From the NCBI GenBank assembly GCA_027559495.1, contig JAMXSV010000028.1:2914001-2978000 (forward strand): a DNA stretch of 64,000 bases. The letters run 5' to 3'. The notes below the pieces were generated by a model. It saw only the letters and a list, made by a program, of their open reading frames with translations. It had not been told where the DNA came from and did no database searches. Positions 23,399 to 34,914 of this stretch are shown here, one piece after another; within the stretch, counting starts at the first letter, position 1; each line of letters opens with the position of its first letter. The position numbers were made by a program, and so were the translations under genes. This DNA is from Aurifilum marmelostoma (taxonomy: Eukaryota > Ascomycota > Sordariomycetes > Diaporthales > Cryphonectriaceae).

Positions 23399-26098
23399 CT
23401 ACTCCTCGTCCTTCCCACAGGCAGCCAACACTTTTCTACCCAGCGCGCCCAGATCCGGACTCACGCTCAGGTGGCTCTTGAGCGTCATGACGGCTGCGTT
23501 CTGCGCCACATCCACCAGATCCTCGGTCCGCCCTCCCAACGCTAGGCCGGCCACCAGCGTGCCCAGAAAAGTATCCCCCATCCCGTTCACCGACACAGGC
23601 GTCCCAACCCTCTCGATGGCTGGGTACAGCCTCATGTAAATGCCTCCCACGTGCGGGTGACCCGGTGCCGCACGTGTGAGGATGTATCTCTCGTGCTCGG
23701 GATCCTGGAGCCGTGGATCGTCCGGCCGCAGGATCGTCGTAAGCAGCGCACCCTTATCGCCCATCTTAGTGAGGATGGTCGGGATGTACGGCAGCAGCTG
23801 TACGCTCTGCACAGGGATCCCCGCGTCTGTCATCTCGGCCGAAGTCAGGCTCACGAAGCGGTTCCGCGCCCCGCCGCGCATCCCGAAGGCGTCGATGACC
23901 TCGAACCACTGCATGCTGTCCATGTAGCCGTTGTCCTTTGCCGCCTGGTACATGGCCCTGAGCTCGTACTGGTTGGGTGTGGCAAGCGTCACCGCGACCT
24001 TGGGAAACAGGGGAAGGTGGTGGCCCTTGGGAAACAGCCCGGCCGCCTTGATGGTCGAGACGGGCTCGAACGCTATCTGCGCGCCGTTCATGCCGCCCGT
24101 CTTGATCCAATTGTGGATATCCTTGGGCGTCCAGTTGCCATCCACGACGAGCCACTTGGGCTTGGTGGCCTGGATGATGGACGTCCAGTAGGTGGGAAAA
24201 GAGTGCGATGTGAGGATGGCCATGTCTGCCATGGCGAGCATGAGATTCTTGTCGGCGTCATTGACGGCTACGTACTGCGCTGTCCGTGCTGAGGGGTACT
24301 CAGGTCCTAGCTGGCGGATGTAGTTCGTGTCGAGACCGTTCTTCTCCATGCTGGTCAAGATTGTCGCGCCAGCACTGTGAGTCACACATACGGTTCCGTG
24401 TCAGCATATGTAGATCTTAAACTTTCGTGTGGGAGGTGTTGTGTGAGTGTGCGAAGGACTCACATGTCGCTCCCGATCATGCTGCAGAGCTTAACCTTTA
24501 GGCTTCGATGGATACTCTGCGCTGCGAGGGCTACGTTGTGACCGACGCCGCCGATGGATTGTGTGATGCCTGCCGGGTTAGATGTGTGGAGGATGGGCGT
24601 GAGAGGTTTTGGGTCATCGTGCCTGTCGTTGTGGAAATTGCAGTTGAGATCGAGGGCCACTGAGCCGGCAACCAGGATATCGGCGCTAGAAGAGGTAGAA
24701 ATATCCTCCTGAGCCAACTTGGATGGTGAATTCGGCTGGATCTTCTGCTCAGTGGGCTTCATCGCAATATGTGTTCTGAGCCAAATAGCAATCGCGTCAG
24801 TTCTATACTTGGAAGCAAACATATCATGTACGTCGGCTAAGAAGGTCGACCCTTACTGGTGACGGGCTACAGACCCTCCCTCGGATTCACTCTCGAGGCT
24901 GCACAGCTCAACAGCGACCTTGGCTGCCCTGGCCACATTCGACAGCACCAAGTGCAGGTTCGCAGGCGCACTTCGGCCCTCACTCAGCTCCCTGATCCTC
25001 TTCAGGATGTATGGGGTGTTTGTGTTACCGGAAAAGCCCTGCTCATCCGCCTCGCGCACGGCTGTGTTGATGATCTGGTCCATGATCTCGCGCGGGATCT
25101 CATGTTCCTTGGGGATGGGATTTGCAAAGACAAGGCCGCTCTCGATGCCCATCCTCTCCTGTGCCAGGATCGCAGCCGCCGCCTGCCGCTCATCCTTGAC
25201 CACGAAGGGGCTCCTGACGCCACTCTCACGCGCCCAGAAGGCTGGCAGGTCGACATGATCCCCTCCTCGCCCGTCGGCGAATGTGGCAACTAGCACACCC
25301 TGGGTCTCGAGGTACTCTAGGGTGCGCGGGATGTCGAGGAAGCCCTTGGGCCCGCTGCTGATGACGGCTACCCTGGTCCGGCCCAGCTCGGTAAGGTCTG
25401 CTGAGATATCCATCGAGTTCTCCCCGCCGCGGTGGACGCCTCCCAGCCCACCAGTGCCAAAGACGCGGATGCCAGCAGCCCGTGCGAGGATCATGGTGCC
25501 GGCGATGGTAGTGCCGCCATGCAGCCTGCGGCCGTTCAGTCCCTGTGGTTATCGTTCGTCGGTCTTAGCCACAGCACACAGCACAACACGGCGAGGAGCC
25601 TATCAAGAAGAGCAGTCAAGAGAAATGGGCGCGCGTGGTGCATACCGCTCCGACAATGTGGGCAAAGTCCCGTCTCGAGACCTTCCTCGCACCCTCTTCG
25701 ACCATCCGGCCGATTTCCTCGGGGCTCAGCCCAACCTTGGGCATACCGTCTAGCACGCCGATGGTGGCCGGCACAGCGCCATGCTCGCGCACGACAGAGT
25801 CGAGGACGCTGGGAAGGTCTCTGCCCAATGCACCGTGGGTGTAGATTGTGGACTCGAGAGCCACCACCGGCCTATTGGTGGCGACGGCATCTCTGACCTC
25901 TGGCGAGACCTGAATGAGGTCGCCAAGGCCACCGCCGCCTGTGCATCTCGCATGGTATCTCCGGCCAATGCAAGGAGCATGTCCCTGAGGAGCAGCAGAC
26001 AGGCTAAGCCAGGATGAGGAAGAAGAGGCTAATGTTAGACCAGTGTTGTGAATAGGCCAGCGACGCACGTGGCGTGCGGCGCGGCATAAAAGGGCCAT
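23399..26098 (-). CDS. Bifunctional pseudouridine-5'-phosphate glycosidase / PfkB pseudouridine kinase, 808 aa
   Basis: A fusion of the two steps of pseudouridine breakdown. The PfkB sugar-kinase half makes pseudouridine 5'-phosphate, and the N-terminal PsuG/IndA-type half cleaves it to uracil and ribose 5-phosphate. Four exons: 26098-25646, 25542-24857, 24775-24464 and 24374-23399; all junctions keep frame. The glycosidase domain (about residues 60-380) shows VALESTIYTHG with the catalytic Glu at 82, GGTTIAGTM, and GGLGGVHRG. The kinase domain (about 415-800) shows VAGSVALDL, GGVGHNVALAA and the PfkB signature NGMGDTFLGTL with the catalytic Asp near 751; Met replaces Ala of the usual GAGD. 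The Arg-rich N-terminus (first 50 residues) looks like a mitochondrial presequence. Such fusions are known in fungi and other eukaryotes. Confidence 0.93.
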
Positions 26099-27420
26099 TG
26101 CCCGCTGTCCCTAAGAACCTTGCTGCTGGATCTTAAGGATATGATATGGAATTAATCGACGATAAGGCTGTCTGTCTCGTCTTCCTCTCGCATTAATGAA
26201 GCACTGTTGTGTCTTGACCAGGGTGCTGCAGCTGCTTTCGTGGCCCTAGAGAATCGGTATCGGTATACTGTACTTATTCACCCTGGAAAGTCATAGACAC
26301 TGTTCCAGAACATAGGATACTAGACAATTGATTGTTAGCACAACTCAGGCAAGCTTCTGGTGGAGCTTTGCTGCTGATACCGTGCCCAAAGAGGGTTGCA
26401 GTTGGCTGTCAACTGATCGATAATCGGACGAGACTGAACAAAGATTACTACTACAGTATGATACAAATACAGCATGGTCTGTGAGAGCCACTACGGCACG
26501 CCCATCTTTGGTCGGGACGCCGTTCCGGGGCGGAATTAGCGTGTGGATCCCCTGAGCCAACGGGTCACCAATCACTGTGAGGGGAGAACCCCCTGCCTGC
26601 TCGCCATTCCCCTTCAGTGTGTTTCAGGATCTCATGCTAATATGCTGCACTTTAATGCTCTGACATGCTTGCCTAAGTATTCAACCGAGATCCCTCCTCC
26701 TCTTCCCCCACCACCCTTCCTCTTCTCCCAAGTCAAGAGGTGTTGTTGATGCGCACGATGACGTCGGTGCTCTAATGCAAGAGAGAGAGTGTGTGTGCCT
26801 GCACCGGTAGATACTAACCATTGTAGTAACAAATACCGACACTGTTATGATCAGCTCGGCCTCACATTCTCCTCATAACTCTCCCGGTTTTACGTCGTCG
26901 TCGAAAAGACTGATTGTTGGTGCACGGGATCGCTTCTCGAAGATATCCCGAGCCAGGGTTCACTTGACTTTAGCAGACCTTGCCTTGAACCCATATGACG
27001 ATGGATCACGTCGCAGATGAATACCCCTGCAACGCAAATTTTAAGCTTGATCGTTCGTCCAGTGTGTCCTGTCGGGTGTCCCTCATTAATTCTAGAAGGG
27101 CCCCCCCCCCCATCTCTGGAGGGAATCTCGGGTTGCTGTCAGGTTTGTCTTGATTTCCCGTGATCTTTTCAGTTTGATGTCTTGTGCGATCATCAGACCA
27201 GATCTTCTATTCTTTCAGTGTGAGGCTGGCCATTCTCTAACATCTACGCTTCGTTTCTTTGGCAACGATTGATGTGGACTAGGTGACCCTTCCGTCTGAT
27301 TGTTGTTATCTCTTGTTGTTGCTGTCTTTTCTCTTTTTATCCATCCTGTCGACTTCACGCCGAACCGCGCTACACTGATCATCTCCATCGTCATCATCAT
27401 CATCAATATCAGCGAGGACG
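26099..27420. other. Divergent intergenic region
   Basis: About 1.3 kb between two divergently transcribed genes, expected to hold both promoters. I see an 11-C run at 27101-27111 and an ATC-rich stretch at about 27,388-27,410 just upstream of the next start codon. No coding sequence is supported. Confidence 0.6.
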
Positions 27421-28259
27421 ATGTTGCCACGATTGTCCGCTACGGCCCTGCTGCCTCTTTTGATCAGCCGCGGCCTGGGTCAGAACTTCACAGAGTCCAA
27501 TGGCCAGATCTACACTCCGGGATTCGCCATCGTCGACTCCCCTCAGCCAGGCACACCAGAGGGCGGGTGTATGTTTCTCTTGCCGAACATCTTGATGCCA
27601 ACTCGCTTTCCTTGGCTGACATGCTTGATTCAGCAACCATCGAGGTGGCCCTCGACGTGAGCGCCGATGGCGTCCTGCCGCTGGATACATCTGCAGACAG
27701 CCCCAGCCTGATCCACAACATAACAATCTTCATGTACAGCTACGACACGGGCCGGAACTTTACAATCTCGAACGGGACCCTCGCCAACGGGACCTACCCG
27801 CCCATCATGCCGTCCGAGCCCGGCAGCACTGTCAAGCACGTGCAGTGGACGTGGCCTTCGTGTCTCGCCGGCGATGGCCAGCCCACCTCGACCGACAGCG
27901 ACCGCGGCATCTACAACATCTCCATCCGCCAAAACTTCCGCCTCAACGGCACCGACCACTACACCGTCTTCGACCTTCCCATCTCCGTGACCAACAGCAT
28001 CGACAACTCGACGGCGCGCCCGGACTGCGACTCGCTGGACAACCCGCTCATGACGCCCGACCAGATCAACGCCTCTGCCGCCAACAGCGTGGGCATCTTG
28101 TTCGCGCCGGGCGACTCGCAGACCGTGCAGGTGAAGCTGAACAGCTCGACGGGCTCGGATGCCGGCGGGCAGGGGCTGGGAGGCGCGGGCATGGTGACCT
28201 GGAAGAGCGGTGCGCAGTGGGTATGCGCGGCTGCCCTTGTCATGGCTTTTGTGTTGTAG
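27421..28259 (+). CDS. Secreted GPI-type glycoprotein of unknown function, 257 aa
   Basis: Two exons, 27421-27568 and 27634-28259; the GTATGT donor and TTCAG acceptor join in frame at a Ser codon. The N-terminus is a signal peptide (about 20 residues, Leu-rich, ending GLGQ). The C-terminus is a hydrophobic tail (CAAALVMAFVL) after a small-residue Gly/Ser/Asp stretch, the arrangement of a GPI attachment signal. The mature part has about eight N-glycosylation sequons (for example NIT, NFT, NGT, NIS, NST, NAS, NSS). I recognise no catalytic domain. An unspliced frame across the intron also stays open, but it starts without an ATG and loses the signal peptide, so the spliced model is preferred. 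Confidence 0.78.
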
Positions 28260-28868
28260 GCTGTTGGGTCAGCTCTTCTTTGTTCAGAGTATATGTCTAT
28301 GTGTGATACCTGGTGGTTATCTCGATTCATATATAGGAGCTGGGACAGCCTTGAAGTTTTGATATCCATCCAAACAGTACTGTAATCTTCTTTTTTTTCT
28401 TTTTTCTTTTTTCTTTGTTTTTTTGAAAGCAAAAGAAAAGAATTTCTTGTTTATCGGGCTGGTGATCGCAAGGGAATGTTTTGAGATTGATTCGCTACGC
28501 CTAATAGTGTGTGCGAGCTTACACTGAAAGCATCGAGGATGACCGACTGAATGGTTGAAGAAAAGGCAGGGAGAAAAAAGGGAAGCACGATCGAAACCCG
28601 CGGCTGTCCTATGTACTCCGTACTAGCATCTCACTCAGTAAATAATTGTGGGGACCACCAAACACCCACCCCCACCAAACCAATAGCGCATTCGTTAGGC
28701 TTTCCCCACTACTGCAAGGCTGCAGGCGCGAACCACGTCTAAAATTTCTGAACCCTGGAAAATCTCATAGCATTTTCTCTTGAGTTTTGGCCGCCCTACC
28801 ACCAACACCTCTTCTCTCTGCTTTCTTGTAGCAGCACCAAAAAGAACAATTCGATTTCTCCCTCCATA
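28260..28868. other. Intergenic, tandem genes
   Basis: 3' flank of the glycoprotein gene and promoter of utp18. A T-rich tract lies at about 28,388-28,424. No gene is seen. Confidence 0.6.
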
Positions 28869-30728
28869 ATGTCGCGGAAAGCTCAAAAACCAGTGTCTGA
28901 CGACACTTCGTCAGAAGACAGTGATGGGTTTCCAGAATCAGGAAATGAAGAGCACGCACAGGCGAGAGGCGCCGGCCGCATGGACATCGACGAGAAAGAC
29001 TCGGATGAAGAGGAGCTCGAGCGGCTGGTGCTCGGCAACAAAGCCGGGTTCCGGGCCAATCTGTTCAAGGAACCCACGGAATCGGACGATGAGGAAGCGC
29101 TGAGGGATCTGCGACTCGATGATGGCGATGTTGCGGCCACTGGGGCGCCCAGTCTGGAGGAACTGGACGACTCGGCCTTGTTCATGCTGGATGTAGGCGC
29201 GGGGGGTGCCGGTGGAAAGCAGCTCGCAGTGGCCCCTCCTGTCTCGCATGATGATGAAGAGGAGAAGAAGAAGAAGGCTGGTCCTCAGCCGGCGTGGGTC
29301 GACAGCGACGACGAGAGGCTGACGGTGTCGCTTGCGCGTGTGAAGCAGCTGCGCAAGCTGCGCGAGACCGAGGCAGACGATCTTGTCAGTGGAGCCGAGT
29401 ACACGAGACGGCTGCGGCAGCAGTACCTCCGGCTCAACCCACTTCCAGTCTGGGCCAGAGAAGCAGCTGCAGACGGCAAGACGAAGAAGAAGCGGAGGAG
29501 ACGGTCTTCAGCTGCGTCATCCGCTTCCGAATCTGGCAGCGACTCGAGCGGTGGCGATGGCGATGACGACGATCTGATATCGGCCCTACCGCTGGAGAGG
29601 TTTCTTCGCGATGCCAGCGCCCTCGATGGCAGCAGCGGGCGCCGCAAGAAGCGCAAGCTCCGCCCAGAGGTCCTCGACATCCAGCGCACGCGCGACATCC
29701 CAGACACCCACCGCGGGCCCGTGGAGTCGCTGTCCTTCCACCCTCAACACCCTGTGCTCCTCTCCAGCTCTACCGCGTCCATCCTGTACCTACACCACGT
29801 CAGCCCCGGTGCGCACCCCACTCCCAACCCGCAGCTCACTTCTGTGCAGGTCAAGTCCGTGCCTGTCCGGCGGTCGGCCTTCCTGCACCCCACTGGCGAG
29901 GAGATCATATTTGCGGGGCGGCGGCGCTTCTTCCACAGCTGGAATCTGTCTACTGGTCTCGTCAAGAAGGTTACCAAAATCCAAGGTCACCAGCACGAGC
30001 AGCGCACCATGGAACGGTTCCGGCTTGCGCCAGATGGGCGGCACATGGCGCTTATCGCGACGAGCCGCAAGGGCGGCGGTATGCTGAACATCGTATCCGT
30101 CAGCAGCATGCAGTGGGTCGCCCAGGCGAGACTAGACAGTAGGGGCGGCATAGCGGATTTCTCCTGGTGGAGAAATGGTGAGGGCATCACGATCCTCGGA
30201 CGTGATGGCCAGGTTGCAGAGTGGTCGCTGGCGACGAAGAGGACCATAGGACTCTGGAGGGATGAGGGATCCGTGGGCGGGACAGTGATGTCTCTTGGTG
30301 GAAGGGGCGGTCCGGACGGACTGGGAGGGGACCGCTGGGTGGCCATGGGCTCGAGCAGTGGTGTGCTGAATATCTACGACCGAAACGACCTTGTTATCGA
30401 GAAGAGCAACGATGACGGCGACGGCAGCAGTATCGAGATCAAGGCGCAGCCTGAGCCCGCCCGCCGCTGCGAGCAGCTGACGACGCCCATCACCACAACG
30501 ACCTTCAGCGGCGACGGCCAGCTGCTCGCGTTCGCCAGCCAGCACAAGAAGGACGCGCTCAAGCTTGTCCACCTGCCGAGCTGCACCGTGTACAGAAATT
30601 GGCCGACGGAGCAGACGCCTCTGGGTCGCGTGACTGCTGTGGCATTTGGGACAGGGAGAGAGGCGGAGATGATGCTGTCGGTGGGCAATGATATCGGCAA
30701 GGTGCGATTATGGGAGATCAGGCCCTAG
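28869..30728 (+). CDS. utp18: Utp18, U3 snoRNP-associated WD40 protein, 619 aa
   Basis: Component of the small-subunit processome (UtpB subcomplex) that acts in the nucleolus on 18S pre-rRNA. A single exon of normal family length. The N-terminal third is acidic and low-complexity, with Ser-Asp-Glu runs. Residues about 140-200 hold the family signature: AWVDSDDERL, KLRETEADDLVSG, EYTRRLRQQY and NPLPVWA. A Lys/Arg-rich nuclear localisation segment (KKKRRRR) follows. The C-terminal half (from about residue 280) forms the WD40 propeller, ending in VGNDIGKVRLWEI. The start has a good context and is preceded by pyrimidine-rich leader sequence. It is convergent with the small gene at 30994-31517. 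Confidence 0.95.
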   Translation: MSRKAQKPVSDDTSSEDSDGFPESGNEEHAQARGAGRMDIDEKDSDEEELERLVLGNKAGFRANLFKEPTESDDEEALRDLRLDDGDVAATGAPSLEELDDSALFMLDVGAGGAGGKQLAVAPPVSHDDEEEKKKKAGPQPAWVDSDDERLTVSLARVKQLRKLRETEADDLVSGAEYTRRLRQQYLRLNPLPVWAREAAADGKTKKKRRRRSSAASSASESGSDSSGGDGDDDDLISALPLERFLRDASALDGSSGRRKKRKLRPEVLDIQRTRDIPDTHRGPVESLSFHPQHPVLLSSSTASILYLHHVSPGAHPTPNPQLTSVQVKSVPVRRSAFLHPTGEEIIFAGRRRFFHSWNLSTGLVKKVTKIQGHQHEQRTMERFRLAPDGRHMALIATSRKGGGMLNIVSVSSMQWVAQARLDSRGGIADFSWWRNGEGITILGRDGQVAEWSLATKRTIGLWRDEGSVGGTVMSLGGRGGPDGLGGDRWVAMGSSSGVLNIYDRNDLVIEKSNDDGDGSSIEIKAQPEPARRCEQLTTPITTTTFSGDGQLLAFASQHKKDALKLVHLPSCTVYRNWPTEQTPLGRVTAVAFGTGREAEMMLSVGNDIGKVRLWEIRP

Positions 30729-30993
30729 GAATGGAGACGGGACCTTGAGGTCATTCCTGCTGTACCCGTTGTGTAGCAGGATGTTTTTGGCCGTCATGAA
30801 GGTGGAAAAAAAAAATCAAATTCGTTCTACGGAATTTTCAAGGACCCACTTCTACCTCCCTCTGTCTTGGTATTGCGCCAATCACCCATCTGAGGATCAT
30901 TCTTTCCCCCCTCTTCAACAATCTCTACAGCCTCAGATCACATCACCATTCGACTACCCACAAGCATCTTCCCCTCGCCTTGTCTCTCCAAGG

Positions 30994-31517
30994 TCACAAA
31001 ATCTGTGCCAACAGCAACTTGAGGGGGCTCCCCTCCGTGATATGCTTGCGCGGGAAGACCTTTTTGGTCATGACTGTGTACTCGGCCAGCGCCCTCTGGG
31101 ACTTGAAGAAGCGCACGTTCACAGGCCTCGTCAGGGCAAATTCGCGCTCCTGCTCGTCGGCGATGAGCTCGGCTGCAGCGTTGCGCTGCTTGACGGCCTC
31201 CAGAAAATCGTGGATGTTGACCCACACGCTCTTGAGAGCCTATCTCACCATTTCTTAACGTCAGCATCGGCTCTCGAGGCTACAGAAGAGGGGAGGGGGG
31301 TGGGAGGGGCCACAACAGTCATTCTCACCTTCTTGCACTGCGACTTGCTCTTGAAGTCGCCCAGATTCAGGTCATGCAGGAGCCGCTCCCAGTTTGACTC
31401 GAGGGTGTCGTCAATGATGTAGAGCTCCCAGGCCTTGACGATGGCCTTCTTCTTGGCCTTGCCTTTAGTCTTGACGGCGTTGTTGCTAGAAGGTGCTGCA
31501 TTTTGACGACGGGACAT
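30994..31517 (-). CDS. Small conserved fungal protein of unknown function, 144 aa
   Basis: Two exons, 31517-31329 and 31239-30994, joined in phase 0 by a GTGAGA donor and a TAG acceptor. The N-terminus is basic (KTKGKAKKK). The core reads WELYIIDDTLESNWERLL, then after the splice VWVNIHDFLEAVKQ, and ends with YTVMTKKVFPRKHITEGSPLK and a hydrophobic LLLAQIL. I recall similar short proteins (Trp-x-Asn-Ile-x-Asp-Phe/Leu-Leu core, Ser-Pro-Leu end) in many filamentous ascomycetes, but no function is known to me. SRP14 was considered and does not fit. The leader contains a (GT)12 repeat. Confidence 0.78.
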
Positions 31518-31539
31518 GGTTGAGATTGTTTCTGTCTTG

Positions 31540-31571
<32 letters not shown>

Positions 31572-32535
31572 CGATGAAGAGAGAGAGAGCAAAATGTGAG
31601 CGAGCACAACCAGAGAGGGCTCACAGAGGGAGAGGGAAAGGATATTTAACTCTCAGGACTCCTCAGCCTGCTTTGTGAGGATCTACTACATACGGCACGA
31701 AGAGAAAAGGCCGAGGAGGCGAAGGCATCACGTTTACGCACTTACGGACGACAAACCCCTCTCAAAGATGCATATTCTGTCTCCTCATAAGGGCAGTGCA
31801 ACCTCTGGAAGAGGTCAACCAAGAAGCACATGCTGCACGGAGCAGAAGATGCTGCAGGCGTCCATCAACCAAGCCACCACCAACAGCGTGTCAGGGGGGT
31901 AAGGAGACGGAAGGGGGGGCCGGCGCTTAGGCAGGGCAGACAAGAAATCCGGGACCACAATTTTCCATTCCTGGAGGAAATACAAGATATCTGGGACTTT
32001 TGCCCATTTGAAAGATTTATCGGATGGAACCAACATTGTTTTACACCTCTACAGCCCCCAGATCTGTGTGCGCTGAGGCCTCATGAGTCTCGACAGAGTT
32101 GTTTGCAGTAGGTATGGTTAGGAGAGTTGCATGAATGTGAGCATAGCGCTGTGTATCCCTGGCATCTCGGGCACACGCATCCACAGGCCTCCTTCTTCAC
32201 TGTGAGGAGGAGCATGCGCTGTACATTTTCTTTGTAATACCTCATGTCTGAATGAATTTCCTGCGGGCTTACCTGCCTTGCTACGGCCTCTTGCATTTCT
32301 CTTGTTTTTGTCTCTCTCTCTCTCGTATTTCCCCCCCTGTCCTCTTCTTCTTTTTTCCACTTCTTCCCTACAGAGTGTCCACCCTAACCCTTGTGTTGTG
32401 GACTCCACTCCCAGTGTTGAGATGAACACAGCTCGTGGACACACGGCCTTTTCGCAACCTGACACACGTGAAGTTCCTGTTTCCACTATAGAGACAATCA
32501 ACCCCTTTGCCTGACCTCTCCTTACATACAGAACA
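31518..32535. other. Divergent intergenic region with (GT)12 microsatellite
   Basis: About 1 kb between two divergent genes. A GT dinucleotide repeat spans 31539-31562, only 20-45 bp upstream of the start codon of the 144-aa gene, so it probably lies in its 5' UTR. A CT-rich leader precedes the helicase gene. No coding sequence is supported. Confidence 0.65.
31539..31562. repeat. (GT)12 microsatellite
   Basis: Twelve uninterrupted GT units followed by ATGTATGT. Confidence 0.95.
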
Positions 32536-34914
32536 ATGTCCACATCGACCAAGCGTAAGGTATCGACGCCCCACCCTGGGACCAAGCACAAAGAACCAAC
32601 AAAACAGCCTCGCCTGGACGCCTTCTTTGCGCCGAGACGACGATCACCCCAGCAGCCAGACGAGGCGCGGTCCGGCCCACCGCGACCACCAGGCCGGCCA
32701 GATGCGGCGGCCACCACCACCACCACCACCGCCATCACAGGGGCTGGTCCCAACGACGTGGTGAGCTCCTCATCCCCATTACAGATGACCGGGGGAAAAG
32801 TGTTGGCTGGTGATATGAATCATCGCCGTCATGAGGCGGCCTCGGAGCCCTCGCTTAGTGAGGAGCAGAGGGCGGTCCTGGAGATGGTCGTGGACGAGGG
32901 GAGGAGTATCTTTTTCACAGGCTCGGCGGGTGCGTGTTTGGTGATTCCCCCAATGCTACACATGTGATTGAGACAACGGGTTTTGACGTTTGTGCTGGGG
33001 GGGAAATGTGTAAAATCCATTCAGGGACAGGCAAATCGCTCCTCTTGAGGGCCATCATATGCTCTTTGAGGAAGAAATATGCCAGGAAGCCCGAGTGCCT
33101 GGCCGTGTGCGCCAGCACTGGGATTGCGGCGCAGAATATTGGAGGTATGTTCTAGAAAGAGGAGAATTATTGACTCCTGTGACCCTCTGCTCGGGCCATG
33201 GTTGGCCTCACTGGTGGACTTGTTTGTAATAATTGTCCAAAAAAACAACCAAAAAGGAACCACTATTCATGCCTGGGGCGCCGTCACACCTGGTATGCAC
33301 GATATCGGCAAGCTCATCAGCTTCATCAAGACGTGTAGGCCCGCGCACCGGCGCTGGAAGGCTGTGAGGGTGCTTGTTATTGATGAAGGTGGGTGGGAGG
33401 CTATATGGGCTTGTTGTGAACGCCTTCTCTACTTACTGCCTGACTGACGGCTTTCCCCGCTATGCAGTGTCTATGGTGGACGGACAGTTGTTTGATACAT
33501 TGGCTGCCCTTGCGATGGAGCTGCGCAAGACAAGTCAGCCATTTGGTGGCATCCAGGTGAGTTGTGATGGTGATGATGTTGGCCATTCTTCATTCTCCTT
33601 CTGCCCACTTTTTCTTATTTCTTCTTCTTGTCTATGAGGTTCTAATTAGTTGCTGAGTACTGCATGATCACTCCACATGATAGCTTGTTGTCACGGGCGA
33701 CTTCTTCCAGCTCCCTCCAGTCACACCGGCCGGGAGAGAGGTCTGTTTTGCCTTTCAGAGCTCGGCGTGGAGAGAGTGTATCAAGAGAACAGTCACGCTC
33801 ACCCAGGTCTTTCGCCAGAAAGACGGCGGTAAGTAGTCTGGATTCCATTGCCTGCTGGCCATACTTTTCTCCTTCTCCGCCCGCAGTCTTTTTCTTTTTT
33901 TTCTTCTTTTTTTTCTCTTTAACATAACCCAAGACACCTCGTGAACGTTTTCGAGGACATCACTAACAACAACCACAACCAAGACTTCATCGCCCTCCTA
34001 AACGCCATGCGCAAAGGCGAAATCACCCCCACCGCCGCAAGAACCCTCCAGTCCCTCGCACGTCCCCTGTCCCAAGCCCCCGGCGAGCTCCAGCCCACGG
34101 AGCTCTTCCCGCTGCGCTCCGAGGTGGACCGCGCCAACGCCGCGCGCATGGCGCAGCTCCCGGGGCCGGTGGTCAGGTTCGCAGCCCGCGATTCAGGCCA
34201 GGCGGCGCCGAACAAGCGGCGGAGGCTGCTGGACAGCATGACGGCTGTGGGGGTGCTGGAGGTGAAAAGCCAGGCGCAGGTGATGCTGGTCAAGAACGTC
34301 AGCGAGACGCTTGTCAATGGGACGGTGGGGAGGGTGGTGGGATTCTTTGGGGGGTGATCCGGAGGTCTCGCAGCAGGGGAATAGCAAGAGCAGGAACAGG
34401 AAGGATGAGGACGGTGAGGAGCTGTTGCCCCTGGTTGAGTTTGAGACGTTTCGGGGGAGGGAGAGTTTGTTGGTGGGTAGAGAGGAGTTCCGGGCTGAGG
34501 ACTCGGACGGCAATCTGCTTGCGAGGCGTGTACAGGTGAGTTGAACACGGAATCCTGTGAGGATATAATGATTGCAACTGACAAGCGGTCCTCATCACGA
34601 GCAAAAACAGATCCCTCTCGTCTTGGCCTGGGCAATGTCCATCCACAAAGCCCAAGGGCAGACCATCCAGCGCGTCAAGGTTGACCTCAACAAGGTCTTT
34701 GAGAAAGGTAAGCCGTGCCTGCTCTGGACCAACTATCGTTTGTGCTCATATAACTAGACTACTTCACCCAGGTCAGAGCTATGTCGCGCTGTCTCGTGCG
34801 GCCACCTTGAGCGGGCTCCAGGTCCTCGGCTTCGACGCTCGCAAAGTCGTGGCTCACCCGCGCGTGATTGAATGGAGTGAATCACAACAGTCGACGAGCG
34901 AACAAAGTTTCTGA
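32536..34914 (+). CDS. pif1: Pif1-family 5'-3' DNA helicase, 8 exons, with a 1-base frameshift
   Basis: ATP-dependent helicase of superfamily 1B for nuclear and/or mitochondrial genome maintenance. Exons: 32536-32929, 33025-33144, 33257-33388, 33468-33556, 33684-33828, 33984-34535, 34611-34707 and 34772-34914. Walker A FFTGSAGTGKS (GSAGTGKS, residues about 129-136), ASTGIAAQNIGGTTIHAWGA, DEVSMVD (Walker B), TGDFFQLPP, LTQVFRQKD, WAMSIHKAQGQT and SYVALSRA are all present and in order. The exon lengths sum to 1672, one base more than a multiple of three. The frame breaks at the G6 run 34349-34354, after GRVVGFFGG, and resumes in the +1 frame (DPEV...). Apart from that base the product would be 556 aa, short for the family because the N-terminal extension is small. 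It is either an assembly error or a recent lesion. Confidence 0.9.

Noticed and set aside
27300..28259. Unspliced 319-codon frame over the GPI-type glycoprotein
   Set aside because: It does not begin with ATG and reads through the intron; the spliced model gives a signal peptide and good splice sites.
30994..31517. SRP14 as identity of the small protein
   Set aside because: The sequence lacks the SRP14 core pattern; the Trp-Val-Asn-Ile-His-Asp core fits a different, unnamed fungal family.
33934..33983. Earlier acceptor (AG at 33932-33933) for Pif1 exon 6
   Set aside because: It is out of phase with exon 5. The acceptor at 33982-33983 is in phase, directly gives DFIALLNAMRKG, and has a CTAAC branch-like site upstream.
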